A stretch of DNA of 64,000 nucleotides from positions 1,252,501 through 1,316,500 of the forward strand of contig NC_090169.1 in assembly GCF_017916325.1 (NCBI RefSeq). The letters run 5' to 3'. The position numbers and the translations under genes were made by a program. This DNA comes from Leishmania martiniquensis. Its lineage: Eukaryota > Euglenozoa > Kinetoplastea > Trypanosomatida > Trypanosomatidae. Below are positions 1 through 8,900 of this stretch, in pieces (positions within the stretch are counted from its first letter, which is position 1; each line of letters starts with the position of its first letter). A model generated the notes under the pieces. The model saw nothing but the letters and a program-made list of their open reading frames with translations, was not told the DNA's origin and searched no databases.

Positions 1-356
1 CTCGACGCTGTGCCGACAGACATACCACACCCTATCCCAATGCTTAATTCACACCAGCTGAGGGCGCCGTGCGATGATGTTGAAGAGGGAGCACGTGCGC
101 GCTGCGTGTGGTGCGCGCCGCAGCTGGCGGTGGCGGACGAGCCCGCGTCGAGCAAGACGAACATAGCAACGATAACGCATTTCCTTTGCTGCCTATAGCG
201 CGAACGGCGGCGCTGCTGTCACGGGATCGGCCTCTCCGATTCCCGGGTGCCGCGCTAACACGTATGTCAGCAGCAGCAGCGGCAGTCGCAGCCCCAAGAA
301 GAGCCGACTGTGTGTCGGAGCGTGTTTGTGGAGGGGGTGCGCCTCTCTCTCTGCGG
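1..356 (+). repeat. Repeat A, copy 1 (cut by window start)
   Basis: Bases 1-356 match 19009-19364 with no difference that I could see; the sequences part after the shared GCGG, continuing AAATG here and GAATTC there. The true left end lies outside the window. Both copies have the same orientation and both lie a few hundred bases upstream of a gene (445 bp before RRP6 here, 222 bp before the SET-like gene there). I see no open gene product, terminal repeat or poly(A) tail. The origin is unknown; a degenerate retroposon or a gene-converted spacer segment would both fit. Confidence 0.85.
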
Positions 357-800
357 AAATGCGTCTCAGGAAATCATCATTTGACGGGGTGCACCTTCAG
401 GTACTATTTACTTCTCTCACGAATCCTGTTGGACGATTTTTTTTGTGTACGAAACTATGCATGTACTCCTCTTTGGCGGTGCCTGTCGGTTCTATATATA
501 TATATGTCTGTTTCATTACTGTTCTGTGAAGCTCTCCGATCCTTCCTTGTGCACCTCCAAATCTCCAGGCGTCTTTTTCCTCGTCTTTGTCTGTTCTGCG
601 GAGGCGCTTGTCGCGGCGGTGAAGTCGATCTCATACTGATTGCTCAATTCTTAGCTGTTTTCCAGTAGCTGCTCTGTGTGCTCTGTCATCCAGGTTCGGT
701 GCAGTGCTGCGCGGGGGCTTAGGCAACGTGGTCCGACCTCTCGGGGTTGCTATACATTTCTCACCTTTGCTAGCCTCTTCGTGGTAAGTCAGCTAGCGGA
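1..800 (+). other. Intergenic spacer upstream of RRP6
   Basis: No convincing gene is seen here. The first 356 bases are repeat A, cut by the window edge. A TA run lies near 493-505. Pyrimidine-rich stretches at about 400-440 and 555-600, and AG dinucleotides near 666 and 692, could serve trans-splicing of the RRP6 mRNA, but no single acceptor stands out. Confidence 0.6.
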
Positions 801-3023
801 ATGCCTGCAAAGGTCGCCGATGTCACGCTTCCTTTAACAAAGGATGTTGTGTCTGCCGTCTTTGGTCCTCTGAAAGAGTACAGCAAGTTTTCGTCGCAAC
901 TTCCGCTGGACGACTATGATTACCATCTTGCCTTTCGTGGATTTCGCAAGCATATTCGAGATGACAGTGAAACGCTTGTGGCAGTGATGGACGCCTGTAC
1001 ACAGATGCTGCCGAAGCGGCGTCGCACCAGCCTTTGCTCGGAAGAGGATCCGCGCAGCGGCGCGGTTCACCTGGTCGAGACGGAGCGCAACGCAGTGATG
1101 GAGGCGATCGACTCACTGCTGGAAAATGTCGACTCACTTCTCGATGAGGTGAAGGGGCGTAAGCTCGACGCGCAGGAACAGCTCTCCATTACCTTTGGCT
1201 CCGAGCTGGTGGCTTCTCCACACCGGGACGGTGTTGTAGGGGCTGCCGAATCAGCGAACGGGCATGGGGCCGTCGTGCGCCTGGCCCACATTCGGCGCCC
1301 GCAGTTGCTCTTCGACACCCCTGTGGACAATTCGACGGCGCCGTTCGTTCCACACTACTGTAACGCATCTGGGCAATCTCACGTGGGGATCGCTGGTCAG
1401 CACCCTTTCGAGGCCGTGATTAAGGACTTTACCATCCCAAAGTCTCAGCTGCTTCCGCAGCCGGAGGTGCCGCCGGTGCCACTAGACGCGTGCCCGCTGA
1501 CTTTTGTGGACACTCCGGTGGCGCTGCAGGCGATGGTCGAGAAGCTGCTGCTGTCGAGTGAAATCGCTGTAGACCTCGAGCACCACGACTTTTACAGCTA
1601 TCAGGGCTTTACGTGTCTCATGCAAATCAGCACGCGCGCGGAGGACTTCATTGTGGATTGCTTGCAGCTGCGCTCGTCTATGGGGGCGGCGCTGGCGCCT
1701 GTTTTTTTGAACCCGGCAATTCTGAAAGTGCTGCACGGTGCGCGAGAAGATGTTCGATGGCTACAGAAAGACTTTTCTCTTTACCTTGTGAACCTCTTTG
1801 ACACAGGTGTGGCTCTCCAGGCGCTGCACATGCCGCACAGCCTCGCTTTCGCGGTTGACCATTTCTGCCAGGTGAAGCTGAACAAGAAGTACCAGACGGC
1901 TGACTGGCGTATTCGACCACTGTCGGCAGAGATGGTGCACTATGCGCGGCAGGACACGCACTTTCTCCTCTACGTATATGACCGATTAAAGTCACTTCTC
2001 CTGAATAGCGAGGGCCGCGCCAGCATTGGGAGCCTGCTCGTGCATGTCTACAAGGAAAGCAAACAGCTCTCCCTTCAGCTCTACGAGAAGCCGAACGTGG
2101 TGCCTGATGAGACGTACAAGATCGCCCTCGGCCGCAGCCTCAGCGGTCTAAGCAAGCTCCAGGAGAAGGTTGCGCGTGACGTGTTCAACTGGCGGGACTC
2201 GGCGGCACGTGAGGTGGATGATTCGCCCACAGCTGTTCTACACCTGTCCTCTGTGCTGGCAATTGCCTCCAAGCTGCCGACGACGGCGAAGGAGCTGCTG
2301 CGATGCTGCGCGCCAACCACGGCGGTGGTGCGCGACAACATCGCGTTTCTTGTGGACTTGGTGAAGAACGCCGTAGCGAGTGGCGGCGATGATGTGGCGG
2401 TAGTGGCGCATGCGGCGTTGGCCAGCGAAGCCGTGGCGGAAAACAATATGAGTGGTGCGATGACGGCGGCACGAAAAGAGTGGGAATTTTACCGCTCCCT
2501 CTGCCCCGCAGGTGTGCACCGGCCCATGACGGGAACGCTGCCTTCATTGGCCAGTGCCGTGAAGACGGTGGCACCACCCGAGGTGTCGCAGGCAGAGTGC
2601 TCCGCCTTTCTCTCGCACACGACACCGTCTCCGTGGTTCAACGCAATGCGGTCCCTTTCGCGTGTTCTTGCCACTCGCTCTGTGCAGAACGTCGAGCTAC
2701 CGGGCGCTGACGTGTTCGCTGCACGCCAGTCAGTGGTGGCAGCCTCTGCGGCCGCTGCGCAAGCGGCCAAGGCGGCTGCGCTAGAGGACAAGCAAAGAGA
2801 AGCACTTGTTAACAGCCGTAGCTCCAGCGTCAGCAAGGCCTCTCGTGAGGAGGAGGAGGACAACGCGAACGCGGATGCCACCGCGGCACCGGGTGCCGAT
2901 GTGAAGCGCGCAGCCGTCATGCCAGTCGAAACACGGGCCTTCTCCATCAAGCAGGAATACAGCATCGGGGCAAAGAGTCAGACCAAAAAGGCCCGCAAAG
3001 TGACGACGCACCGAAAGGCATAG
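801..3023 (+). CDS. RRP6: RRP6/EXOSC10-type exosome 3'-5' exoribonuclease
   Basis: A 740-residue protein of the RNase D/DEDDy family that, in its relatives, trims and degrades nuclear and cytoplasmic RNA with the exosome. The exonuclease domain spans about residues 230-400. Exo I has D258 and E260 (AVDLEHHDF), exo II has D317 (HGAREDVRWL), and exo III has Y381 and D385 (YARQDTHFLL), so all five DEDDy residues are present. An HRDC-like helical domain follows at about 435-510. The N-terminal 110 residues resemble the PMC2NT region that binds RRP47/C1D. The C-terminus is Ala/Ser/Lys-rich and ends in a basic stretch (KKARKVTTHRKA), as expected for a nuclear RRP6 tail. The start is the first ATG of the frame. 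The next gene downstream is the PIP5K, as I recall it also is in T. brucei. Confidence 0.93.
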   Translation: MPAKVADVTLPLTKDVVSAVFGPLKEYSKFSSQLPLDDYDYHLAFRGFRKHIRDDSETLVAVMDACTQMLPKRRRTSLCSEEDPRSGAVHLVETERNAVMEAIDSLLENVDSLLDEVKGRKLDAQEQLSITFGSELVASPHRDGVVGAAESANGHGAVVRLAHIRRPQLLFDTPVDNSTAPFVPHYCNASGQSHVGIAGQHPFEAVIKDFTIPKSQLLPQPEVPPVPLDACPLTFVDTPVALQAMVEKLLLSSEIAVDLEHHDFYSYQGFTCLMQISTRAEDFIVDCLQLRSSMGAALAPVFLNPAILKVLHGAREDVRWLQKDFSLYLVNLFDTGVALQALHMPHSLAFAVDHFCQVKLNKKYQTADWRIRPLSAEMVHYARQDTHFLLYVYDRLKSLLLNSEGRASIGSLLVHVYKESKQLSLQLYEKPNVVPDETYKIALGRSLSGLSKLQEKVARDVFNWRDSAAREVDDSPTAVLHLSSVLAIASKLPTTAKELLRCCAPTTAVVRDNIAFLVDLVKNAVASGGDDVAVVAHAALASEAVAENNMSGAMTAARKEWEFYRSLCPAGVHRPMTGTLPSLASAVKTVAPPEVSQAECSAFLSHTTPSPWFNAMRSLSRVLATRSVQNVELPGADVFAARQSVVAASAAAAQAAKAAALEDKQREALVNSRSSSVSKASREEEEDNANADATAAPGADVKRAAVMPVETRAFSIKQEYSIGAKSQTKKARKVTTHRKA

Positions 3024-4574
3024 AGTTGGTGCCGAGGAACTTTCACCGTTGGCGTCTATTGCGCGCGCTGGCCAGCATATCTCAAAGGAGTGCCTGCGGC
3101 CACGAACAATGGGCGGTAACCCAGAGTCACTGGGCCGACTCGCTCCTTCAGCCACCGTGAGCTTCCCTTTTCGCTTCTTTGCCGTACATGTGCATGTGTC
3201 TTCGTTTACGTCTAAGGGCTTCATTTTTGCCCGTCTTGTTGGATAAAACGATTAGAGCACTACGAGCAACGGCAGGCGCTTAGCGGCGCCTGTGTGTGTA
3301 ACTAAAAGCAAACGGAAATCCGCCAAGGGTAACGTAGAGAACACCAGCGAGGTGGTGAGGCTTTACCATCGAACGCGCCGCGCTAAAGAGCGGTGGATTA
3401 CGCGCAGCATCTCCCCACCGCTGGCTGCGCCTCGGCACCGCAAAGCGTCACTGTGGCTCACGCTCCACCGTGCTTTGGCTCTCAGCGTGAGACAGCCTTA
3501 CGTCTATGTCCTCCGAACGGATGCAGCACAGCGCTCATCGGTCGCGTCATCCCTCGTCTCTCTGCTTGAACGGAGGAGAGCTTCACCTTATGCGGTACTG
3601 CTCTCCCTTCCCCTCTCTTGTATATCCTACTCACTTGGGGTTTATGGGGTCGCCTTTTACCTTTGGTTTTTCCCTGGCCGATGTGGGAGAATGGCCTGGT
3701 GGTCTGCCCCATCGCATCGCAGCGGACCTGCCTACCTGTTGCACCGTACAAGTGCTTCTGTATTTGTGCTCGACGAGGGAGCCTGCGTGCATCTACAGCG
3801 ATCACGTCGAACGTAGCTTCATGTAAAGAGGAACAGAAATACCAGTCCTCTTTTTTTGCCCTTTTCTATTTTGTGTTGGCGGTGTTGTTCCCCTTTCCTT
3901 TCCCCGTTGTGGCGGGTCGTCTGCACAGGAGACGCACTCCCAGCTGAAATCAAAGGCAACTACATATATATTTATGTTGTTTACCACAGCTTCACGAGCA
4001 GACACGCTCTCCCGCCCTGCTGCCTCCCTGTAACTCTATTTTCCCGTTCGCTCTCCTCTCTCTGCTCGCAGCGTTTGTGCATCGCTCTTTCTCGCGGTGC
4101 TTTTTGTTCAGCGCTCTACTTTGGCGCCGCTTCTCCAGAAAACTAAAGGCGTCTTCCCCTTCGTGTAGTGTGTGCGTGTGTGTGTCCTCTTCTCTCGTTC
4201 TTGGCACAAGGCGTGCCTTTTCTCTTCCTCTCCGTTCAGCCGCGAAGCTGGGTGGCGGTCTTTTCAGCACACACACATACACACACTACGCACACCTCCC
4301 TCACCCCACCTCAGCACACTTTCGCCGTTGTCCACTCGCTGTCGCTGCATTTTTTTTTGCCTCGTTTGCGCGACTTCACCGGTCCTGTTCACGACCTCGT
4401 TAGCTGTGCCTCTCTGCTCTGCTTTCGTGCGTTTTCGCATTTTTTTTGGCGAGGTCGCGCATCGTCATTTCTTTCCCCTCTCCTCGCCATTTTCGCCCGC
4501 GCCTGCCTTTGTCTGCGTACAGATCCATTTTTCTTTCTTTGCGCCAAAAACGCGCGCAGCACGTATAGCAGAGC
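3024..4574 (+). other. Intergenic spacer RRP6 to PIP5K
   Basis: A 1.55-kb spacer without a supportable gene. The first kilobase would be the RRP6 3'UTR. The last 700 bases are dominated by C/T runs with TG and CA dinucleotide repeats at about 4165-4188 and 4266-4290. Several overlapping frames are open over 80-170 codons here, but they are Ser/Leu/Phe/Arg-rich translations of pyrimidine repeats. Confidence 0.6.
4440..4522 (+). promoter_or_regulatory. Candidate trans-splice acceptor region for PIP5K
   Basis: An extended pyrimidine tract (T8 at about 4441-4448, then CTTTCCCCTCTCC and TGCCTTTGTC segments) is followed by the AG at 4521-4522, 53 bases before the ATG at 4575. This is the usual arrangement for spliced-leader addition in trypanosomatids. 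The exact acceptor needs RNA evidence. Confidence 0.5.
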
Positions 4575-6215
4575 ATGCCTCTTAACAGGGAGCTGCTGGC
4601 GTCGGTGAAGCTAGAGTCCGCAAGCGATTCGGACTGGGAGAAGGAGGGACACGATAAAGCGAATGATGGTCGCTCCATTGGTGCGGAGGGCTCCCAGCAG
4701 GCCAGTGTCTCCGACGCGGACGACGGCGATGAGCAAAACGCTGCCACCAAAACGGTAATACGCTGCCTGAAAATAGCACTGGAGCGCGGCATCACGAGTA
4801 TCTCGCTCCCAGAAAAGCAGCGGCCCTTGAACCCGCAAAAGGATTTCTCTATTGCGTCAAAAATGCATTTCGTGTCTCGCACCGAGACGGGGATCGCCTG
4901 TTGCGGTCCAGCGGCTACGCGCGTGAAGAAAGCGTCTCGTCGGAGGATGATAGACGCCCGCCCGTCCATGGCTGGCAGCGCCTATCTTCAAGCACACCGC
5001 CAACGAAGCGAGATGCCGCAGATCCTGGCCGTGGAGAATGGCACTATGAGTTCAGGAGATGACATACGCCGTGACTGCCACGGCTTTTCGAGGCCCGTTG
5101 GGAGCTTCGAGTCGACTACCTCCCGCGCACGCCGTGCCGATCACCCCCTGGCATGGACACAGACGTTGATGGACTTCTCGACAGATGACGACGAAGATGA
5201 AGACGAGGAGGACGTGCCGCCGGTGAAATTCACCTTCACGGACTTCTCGCCAATGTGCTACCGCCATATTCGCGAATTTTTCAACGTAGACGCGAAGGCC
5301 TACTGCGACGTCCTACGCAATAGCCGCTGGCACAGCATCCCAACACCAGGCAAGTCAGCCGCACAGCTGTTTTTCTGCGGTCGTGATTGGGTGATCAAGA
5401 CAATGACGGATCAGGAGAGCGCCTTCTTGCGCAAGATCCTGCACCGCTACTATTATCACGTGCGCGACAACCCTTTCACGTTGCTCCCGCACTTTCTGGG
5501 TCACCATCGCCTTCGCATCGGCAGCAAAACGCACAATTTCATTATCATGCAAAATGTGTTCGCAACGACCAATACGATTCACGAGAAGTTCGACCTGAAG
5601 GGCAGCACTATTGGCCGCTTCGCCTCTGACGAGGAAAAACGTCGGACAACGTTCACGCAAAAGGACCTGGACATCAACAGTCCGATGCACGTTGGCACGG
5701 AGCGGCGCCTCTTGCTGATCGACCAGATCAAGAAGGATTGCGAGTTTCTGAAGCGGTCGATGATCATGGACTACTCGTTCCTCGTTGGCATACATGTGCT
5801 GTCGGCGACGGGGGACTCTTTATCTTCTGCGAACCCAGGCAGATCTCTCGGTATGCTGACGCGCAGTGTGGCGGATGGCACACTGCGCATGACCATGAGT
5901 CTAGGGCACAACATTGGAGGGGAGCGTTCTGAGTCTTACGGAGCGGATTTTTGCGAGGACGCGCGCAGCGGTTTTAGGCTAGATGGTCGCTGCTTCACGG
6001 CGGATCAGGGTGGGATGATGAGCAACAAAGTGTCTGGGCTTCGGCAAGAGATCTACTACATAGGCATTATCGATATTTTGCAGGAGTACAATGCACGCAA
6101 GGCCTTAGAGAATGTTGTATTCGGGTCCATGTATGACCGAAAGCGCATCTCGTGCGTCAACCCAAACGACTACGCCACCCGCTTCATTGCCTTCATGTCC
6201 TCTATTATTGTTTAG
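4575..6215 (+). CDS. PIP5K: Phosphatidylinositol-4-phosphate 5-kinase family protein
   Basis: A 546-residue protein whose C-terminal two thirds is a PIP-kinase domain, the family that phosphorylates PI4P or PI5P to PI(4,5)P2 at membranes. Visible motifs are the ATP-binding lysine K275 (DWVIKTM), the FDLKGSTIGR motif at 339-348, MDYSFLVGIH from 398, and the GIID motif with metal-binding D500, followed by a basic activation loop (YDRKRISCVNPNDY). A 70-residue insert, rich in Ser/Gly/Arg, sits between MDYSFLVGIH and GIID, where other PIPKs also carry a variable loop. The N-terminal 210 residues are low complexity with an acidic run (TDDDEDEDEEDV) just before the kinase domain. The T. brucei orthologue, TbPIP5K, has been linked to control of variant surface glycoprotein expression sites. 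Substrate preference (type I versus II) is not settled by eye. Confidence 0.9.
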   Translation: MPLNRELLASVKLESASDSDWEKEGHDKANDGRSIGAEGSQQASVSDADDGDEQNAATKTVIRCLKIALERGITSISLPEKQRPLNPQKDFSIASKMHFVSRTETGIACCGPAATRVKKASRRRMIDARPSMAGSAYLQAHRQRSEMPQILAVENGTMSSGDDIRRDCHGFSRPVGSFESTTSRARRADHPLAWTQTLMDFSTDDDEDEDEEDVPPVKFTFTDFSPMCYRHIREFFNVDAKAYCDVLRNSRWHSIPTPGKSAAQLFFCGRDWVIKTMTDQESAFLRKILHRYYYHVRDNPFTLLPHFLGHHRLRIGSKTHNFIIMQNVFATTNTIHEKFDLKGSTIGRFASDEEKRRTTFTQKDLDINSPMHVGTERRLLLIDQIKKDCEFLKRSMIMDYSFLVGIHVLSATGDSLSSANPGRSLGMLTRSVADGTLRMTMSLGHNIGGERSESYGADFCEDARSGFRLDGRCFTADQGGMMSNKVSGLRQEIYYIGIIDILQEYNARKALENVVFGSMYDRKRISCVNPNDYATRFIAFMSSIIV

Positions 6216-7712
6216 CGTAGTCCGGTGACGGGTACGAGGGCACGCTGCCAATCACGAAAGCAAGGTAATGGGAACCCTCAACGGCAGCGCAGCACATGTC
6301 TGTCCCCAGGCCTTGCAGCGAATGATGCGTATCCTCTGGGCATTCTATCGAAGGTGTTCATCTTTCTCTTGCCGCCTCCTCTGCGTCGGGATTGCACTGA
6401 AGCAAGCACGCGATCGCTTGCAGGAAACTGCCCGCATGTTTGCGCTGTACGTTTACTTGCAGTGCTTCGTGTACACTGGTGCCGGTTGATGTGTCCTGTA
6501 TCCACGACTAGCATGGAGGACCGGATTCTCGCCCCCCTCCACCACCACCCCTGGAAGGTTGACACAATACGCTCATGGGTGGGAAAGAGGGGTAGGGCTC
6601 TGTGCACCACCCACATGTACCTTTTATACACCCGCCCGCCCACCCTTTCACTTTTGTATTTGCTGATGTTTTTGCTGTTGTGCGTAATTGTGTGTGTGTG
6701 TGTCGTTCTCAGTATTTGGCAACGGCGACCTCTACTCTCCTGCACAATAGAGCGGAGCGCAGGCACTGTGCACGAAGAGGCTCCAGAGAAAGTCCGTCCG
6801 CACCTTCTGTTACCACTGACTCGCGCATTTCTGCTTCATTCCCCCACCCCTCCACTCCTTTCATTCGGCGCATATCACTGCGGGCACCTGTCCGTTCCGA
6901 GTGGCCCTTAGCAACAGCTACACTCAGAGATGACCTTGGTGTACTCACGCGTCAACGGAGGCTAACCTCCATCGAGACCGTAATTTCCACGCATACATCT
7001 CTCGTCCACTCTCACACTCTCTCGTCCCCCTACCCTCTTCCCTTCGCTCACGAACTTCCGTCATCTCATTTTCGTTGCTGTCGGCCTGTGTGCCCGACTC
7101 GTCGCGGGAAACGGCCATTGGGGTGGACACATACCGACCCTTCACGGCGGCTCCGAGTACGTTTTTTTTTCGTGAGAAAAAGGGAAGCCGTACATACGCG
7201 TATCCACTTGCGCAACTCCACTGCGAAATCGTGCAGCTGTCTCCTCATCCGCAGCAGCGCTGCAGTTCATAGATCATCAGCACACAAGTCTTAATTACCG
7301 ATAAGCAAACGCTTTAGCAGGGCTTCGACCGGTGCTGCAGCATCACCTTACACGTTACGCTTCAACCCGCTCGCCGCTGGTGCATCGTCCCCTCCCCTCT
7401 CGTTCTTTCCTGTGAGCGTTTTGCATGGTGCGGGGCTGTGACGGCCGTTGAGTGCCGCGATTTTTTTTTTACTTACCCGCTTGCTATTTCTCTACGCCGC
7501 CTCCTCACGTGCCCTCACCCAGTGGCGGAGTTGTTCGCTGGCGTACTTACGTGGAAACGAGATCCCGCACTCCTTGTTGCCTCACACTTCTCCGGCTCAC
7601 GCTCATGTTTGTTTAGTGCGTCGCTTTGCCTCCGAAATAGACCAATCTTCTCTGTGCGGCTCTGCACTCTCTCTTTTTATTTATCCCGTCTGACCCATAG
7701 ACCTTCTCAGCC
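6216..7712 (+). other. Intergenic spacer PIP5K to VDAC-like gene
   Basis: A 1.5-kb spacer with a TG run at about 6689-6703 and long C/T-rich segments at 6980-7070 and 7370-7520. No coding region is supported. Open frames of 200-230 codons on the + strand are repeat-like and lack any recognisable domain. Confidence 0.6.
7640..7710 (+). promoter_or_regulatory. Candidate trans-splice acceptor for VDAC-like gene
   Basis: A C/T-rich tract (7645-7690, including CTCTCTCTTTTTATTTATCC) is followed by AG at 7699-7700 and another AG at 7709-7710, just ahead of the ATG at 7713. Use of either would give a very short 5'UTR (2 or 12 bases). An acceptor further upstream is also possible. Confidence 0.4.
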
Positions 7713-8900
7713 ATGGAGACCCCTCGCACGCTTAACCATTACCTCTCCTTAGTGGACGACTTCTTCCGCAAGACGTTCCGGGATGACAGCTGCCTCTTCG
7801 TTGCACTCAAGTCTCGACAGTACTCGGAGTCCATCCTTGGCGTGAGCATGTTCGCCAAGGATGCTGCCGCCATTTCTGCCGATGCGCTGTCTACCACGAC
7901 GCCGGAGCCCGCGGGAAAATTAGCCGCCCCAGTGGCACCGTCCTTGGCGGAAAAGCCTGCCGCACACGTCAGTAATTTTCTTTCTATCTCTCCTCGAATG
8001 GCCCTGCGCCTCGACGGGAGTGCGGTCGGCAAGATGAAGGTGGCGTACGAGTTCGAGGTACCGCACGTTTGCCGGCTGCAGCAAGCGCTCGCTCTCAACA
8101 ACCGCGGCACCGTCACCGTGATGGGCAACGTCAGCGAGCTCGTGGAAGGCCTCAAGGCCGACTTGCGGGCGTCGGTGAACACCATCATGCCCGCTTCCGA
8201 GGACGTGACCGTTGGCCGCATTCATTACGAGCGCGGCGACAAGTATTCGTCTCTCGGGTACCAGCGCAACGGCCTTGGAAGTAGCAACCTTTTGTTGGAC
8301 TGCGGCATTACCTTCTTCAATCTCCTCCTCGGCGCCGGCTTCGAGCGGCAGCAGCTTTCCTTCCTGGAACAGAGGGAAGGTTCTGCGCAGCTAGACGTCA
8401 TGTACGTGGGCGCCGGCTTCACGGGGATGAACTGGTCTATAGCCACCAAAATGGTTCGCTCGAACAACGCCTGGACGAGCGCGCGCGTGGCAGTGCTACA
8501 ACGGCTGTCGTCCACCACTGCGGTCGCCTGCCAGTACAATTTCGACCTTGTCGACACCGTCGCGAAGGTGTCTCTCGGCTTCACCCAAGGGATCCAGCTT
8601 CGCGTGCCGACGCTCATCCACACAAAGAACGCCGCCGCGATGCCGGCGAGCGGCTCTGGCGGTGCACCTTCATCAGCCTCGCAAGCGGCCAATGGAGCCT
8701 TGCCGATGATCCCGACGTGGAGCACTTCAGTTCCGCTTGTAGTGGCAGCCAAGGCCGAGAGCGACGGCAACTGCGCAGCCACGCTGCGCGGTCTTTTTAA
8801 TAAAACGATTCGCTGGGGCTTGGTGATGCAAAGAAATTTGCTAGATCGCACATCCGTGGTGAAGTATGGTCTTACGCTCTCCATGGAATACGAGTCCTAG
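7713..8900 (+). CDS. VDAC-like mitochondrial outer-membrane beta-barrel candidate
   Basis: A 395-residue protein with no signal peptide or hydrophobic helix. From about residue 110 it consists of alternating polar/hydrophobic strands of 9-12 residues separated by short turns (VKMKVAYEFEV-like, VTVGRIHYERGDKYSSLGYQ, LDVMYVGAGFTGMNWSIATKMV, TAVACQYNFDLVDTVAKVSLGF, CAATLRGLFNKTIRWGLVMQRNL), ending in VVKYGLTLSMEY. That pattern, with a short amphipathic N-terminal segment, suits the mitochondrial porin/Tom40 superfamily. Two divergent VDAC-like proteins conserved in Kinetoplastida have been described, and one of them, as I recall, lies next to PIP5K in T. brucei, which favours this identity over canonical VDAC or ATOM40. 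Two low-complexity Ala/Ser/Pro inserts (about 55-85 and 308-335) may be loops. Pore function is inferred, not shown. Confidence 0.7.
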   Translation: METPRTLNHYLSLVDDFFRKTFRDDSCLFVALKSRQYSESILGVSMFAKDAAAISADALSTTTPEPAGKLAAPVAPSLAEKPAAHVSNFLSISPRMALRLDGSAVGKMKVAYEFEVPHVCRLQQALALNNRGTVTVMGNVSELVEGLKADLRASVNTIMPASEDVTVGRIHYERGDKYSSLGYQRNGLGSSNLLLDCGITFFNLLLGAGFERQQLSFLEQREGSAQLDVMYVGAGFTGMNWSIATKMVRSNNAWTSARVAVLQRLSSTTAVACQYNFDLVDTVAKVSLGFTQGIQLRVPTLIHTKNAAAMPASGSGGAPSSASQAANGALPMIPTWSTSVPLVVAAKAESDGNCAATLRGLFNKTIRWGLVMQRNLLDRTSVVKYGLTLSMEYES

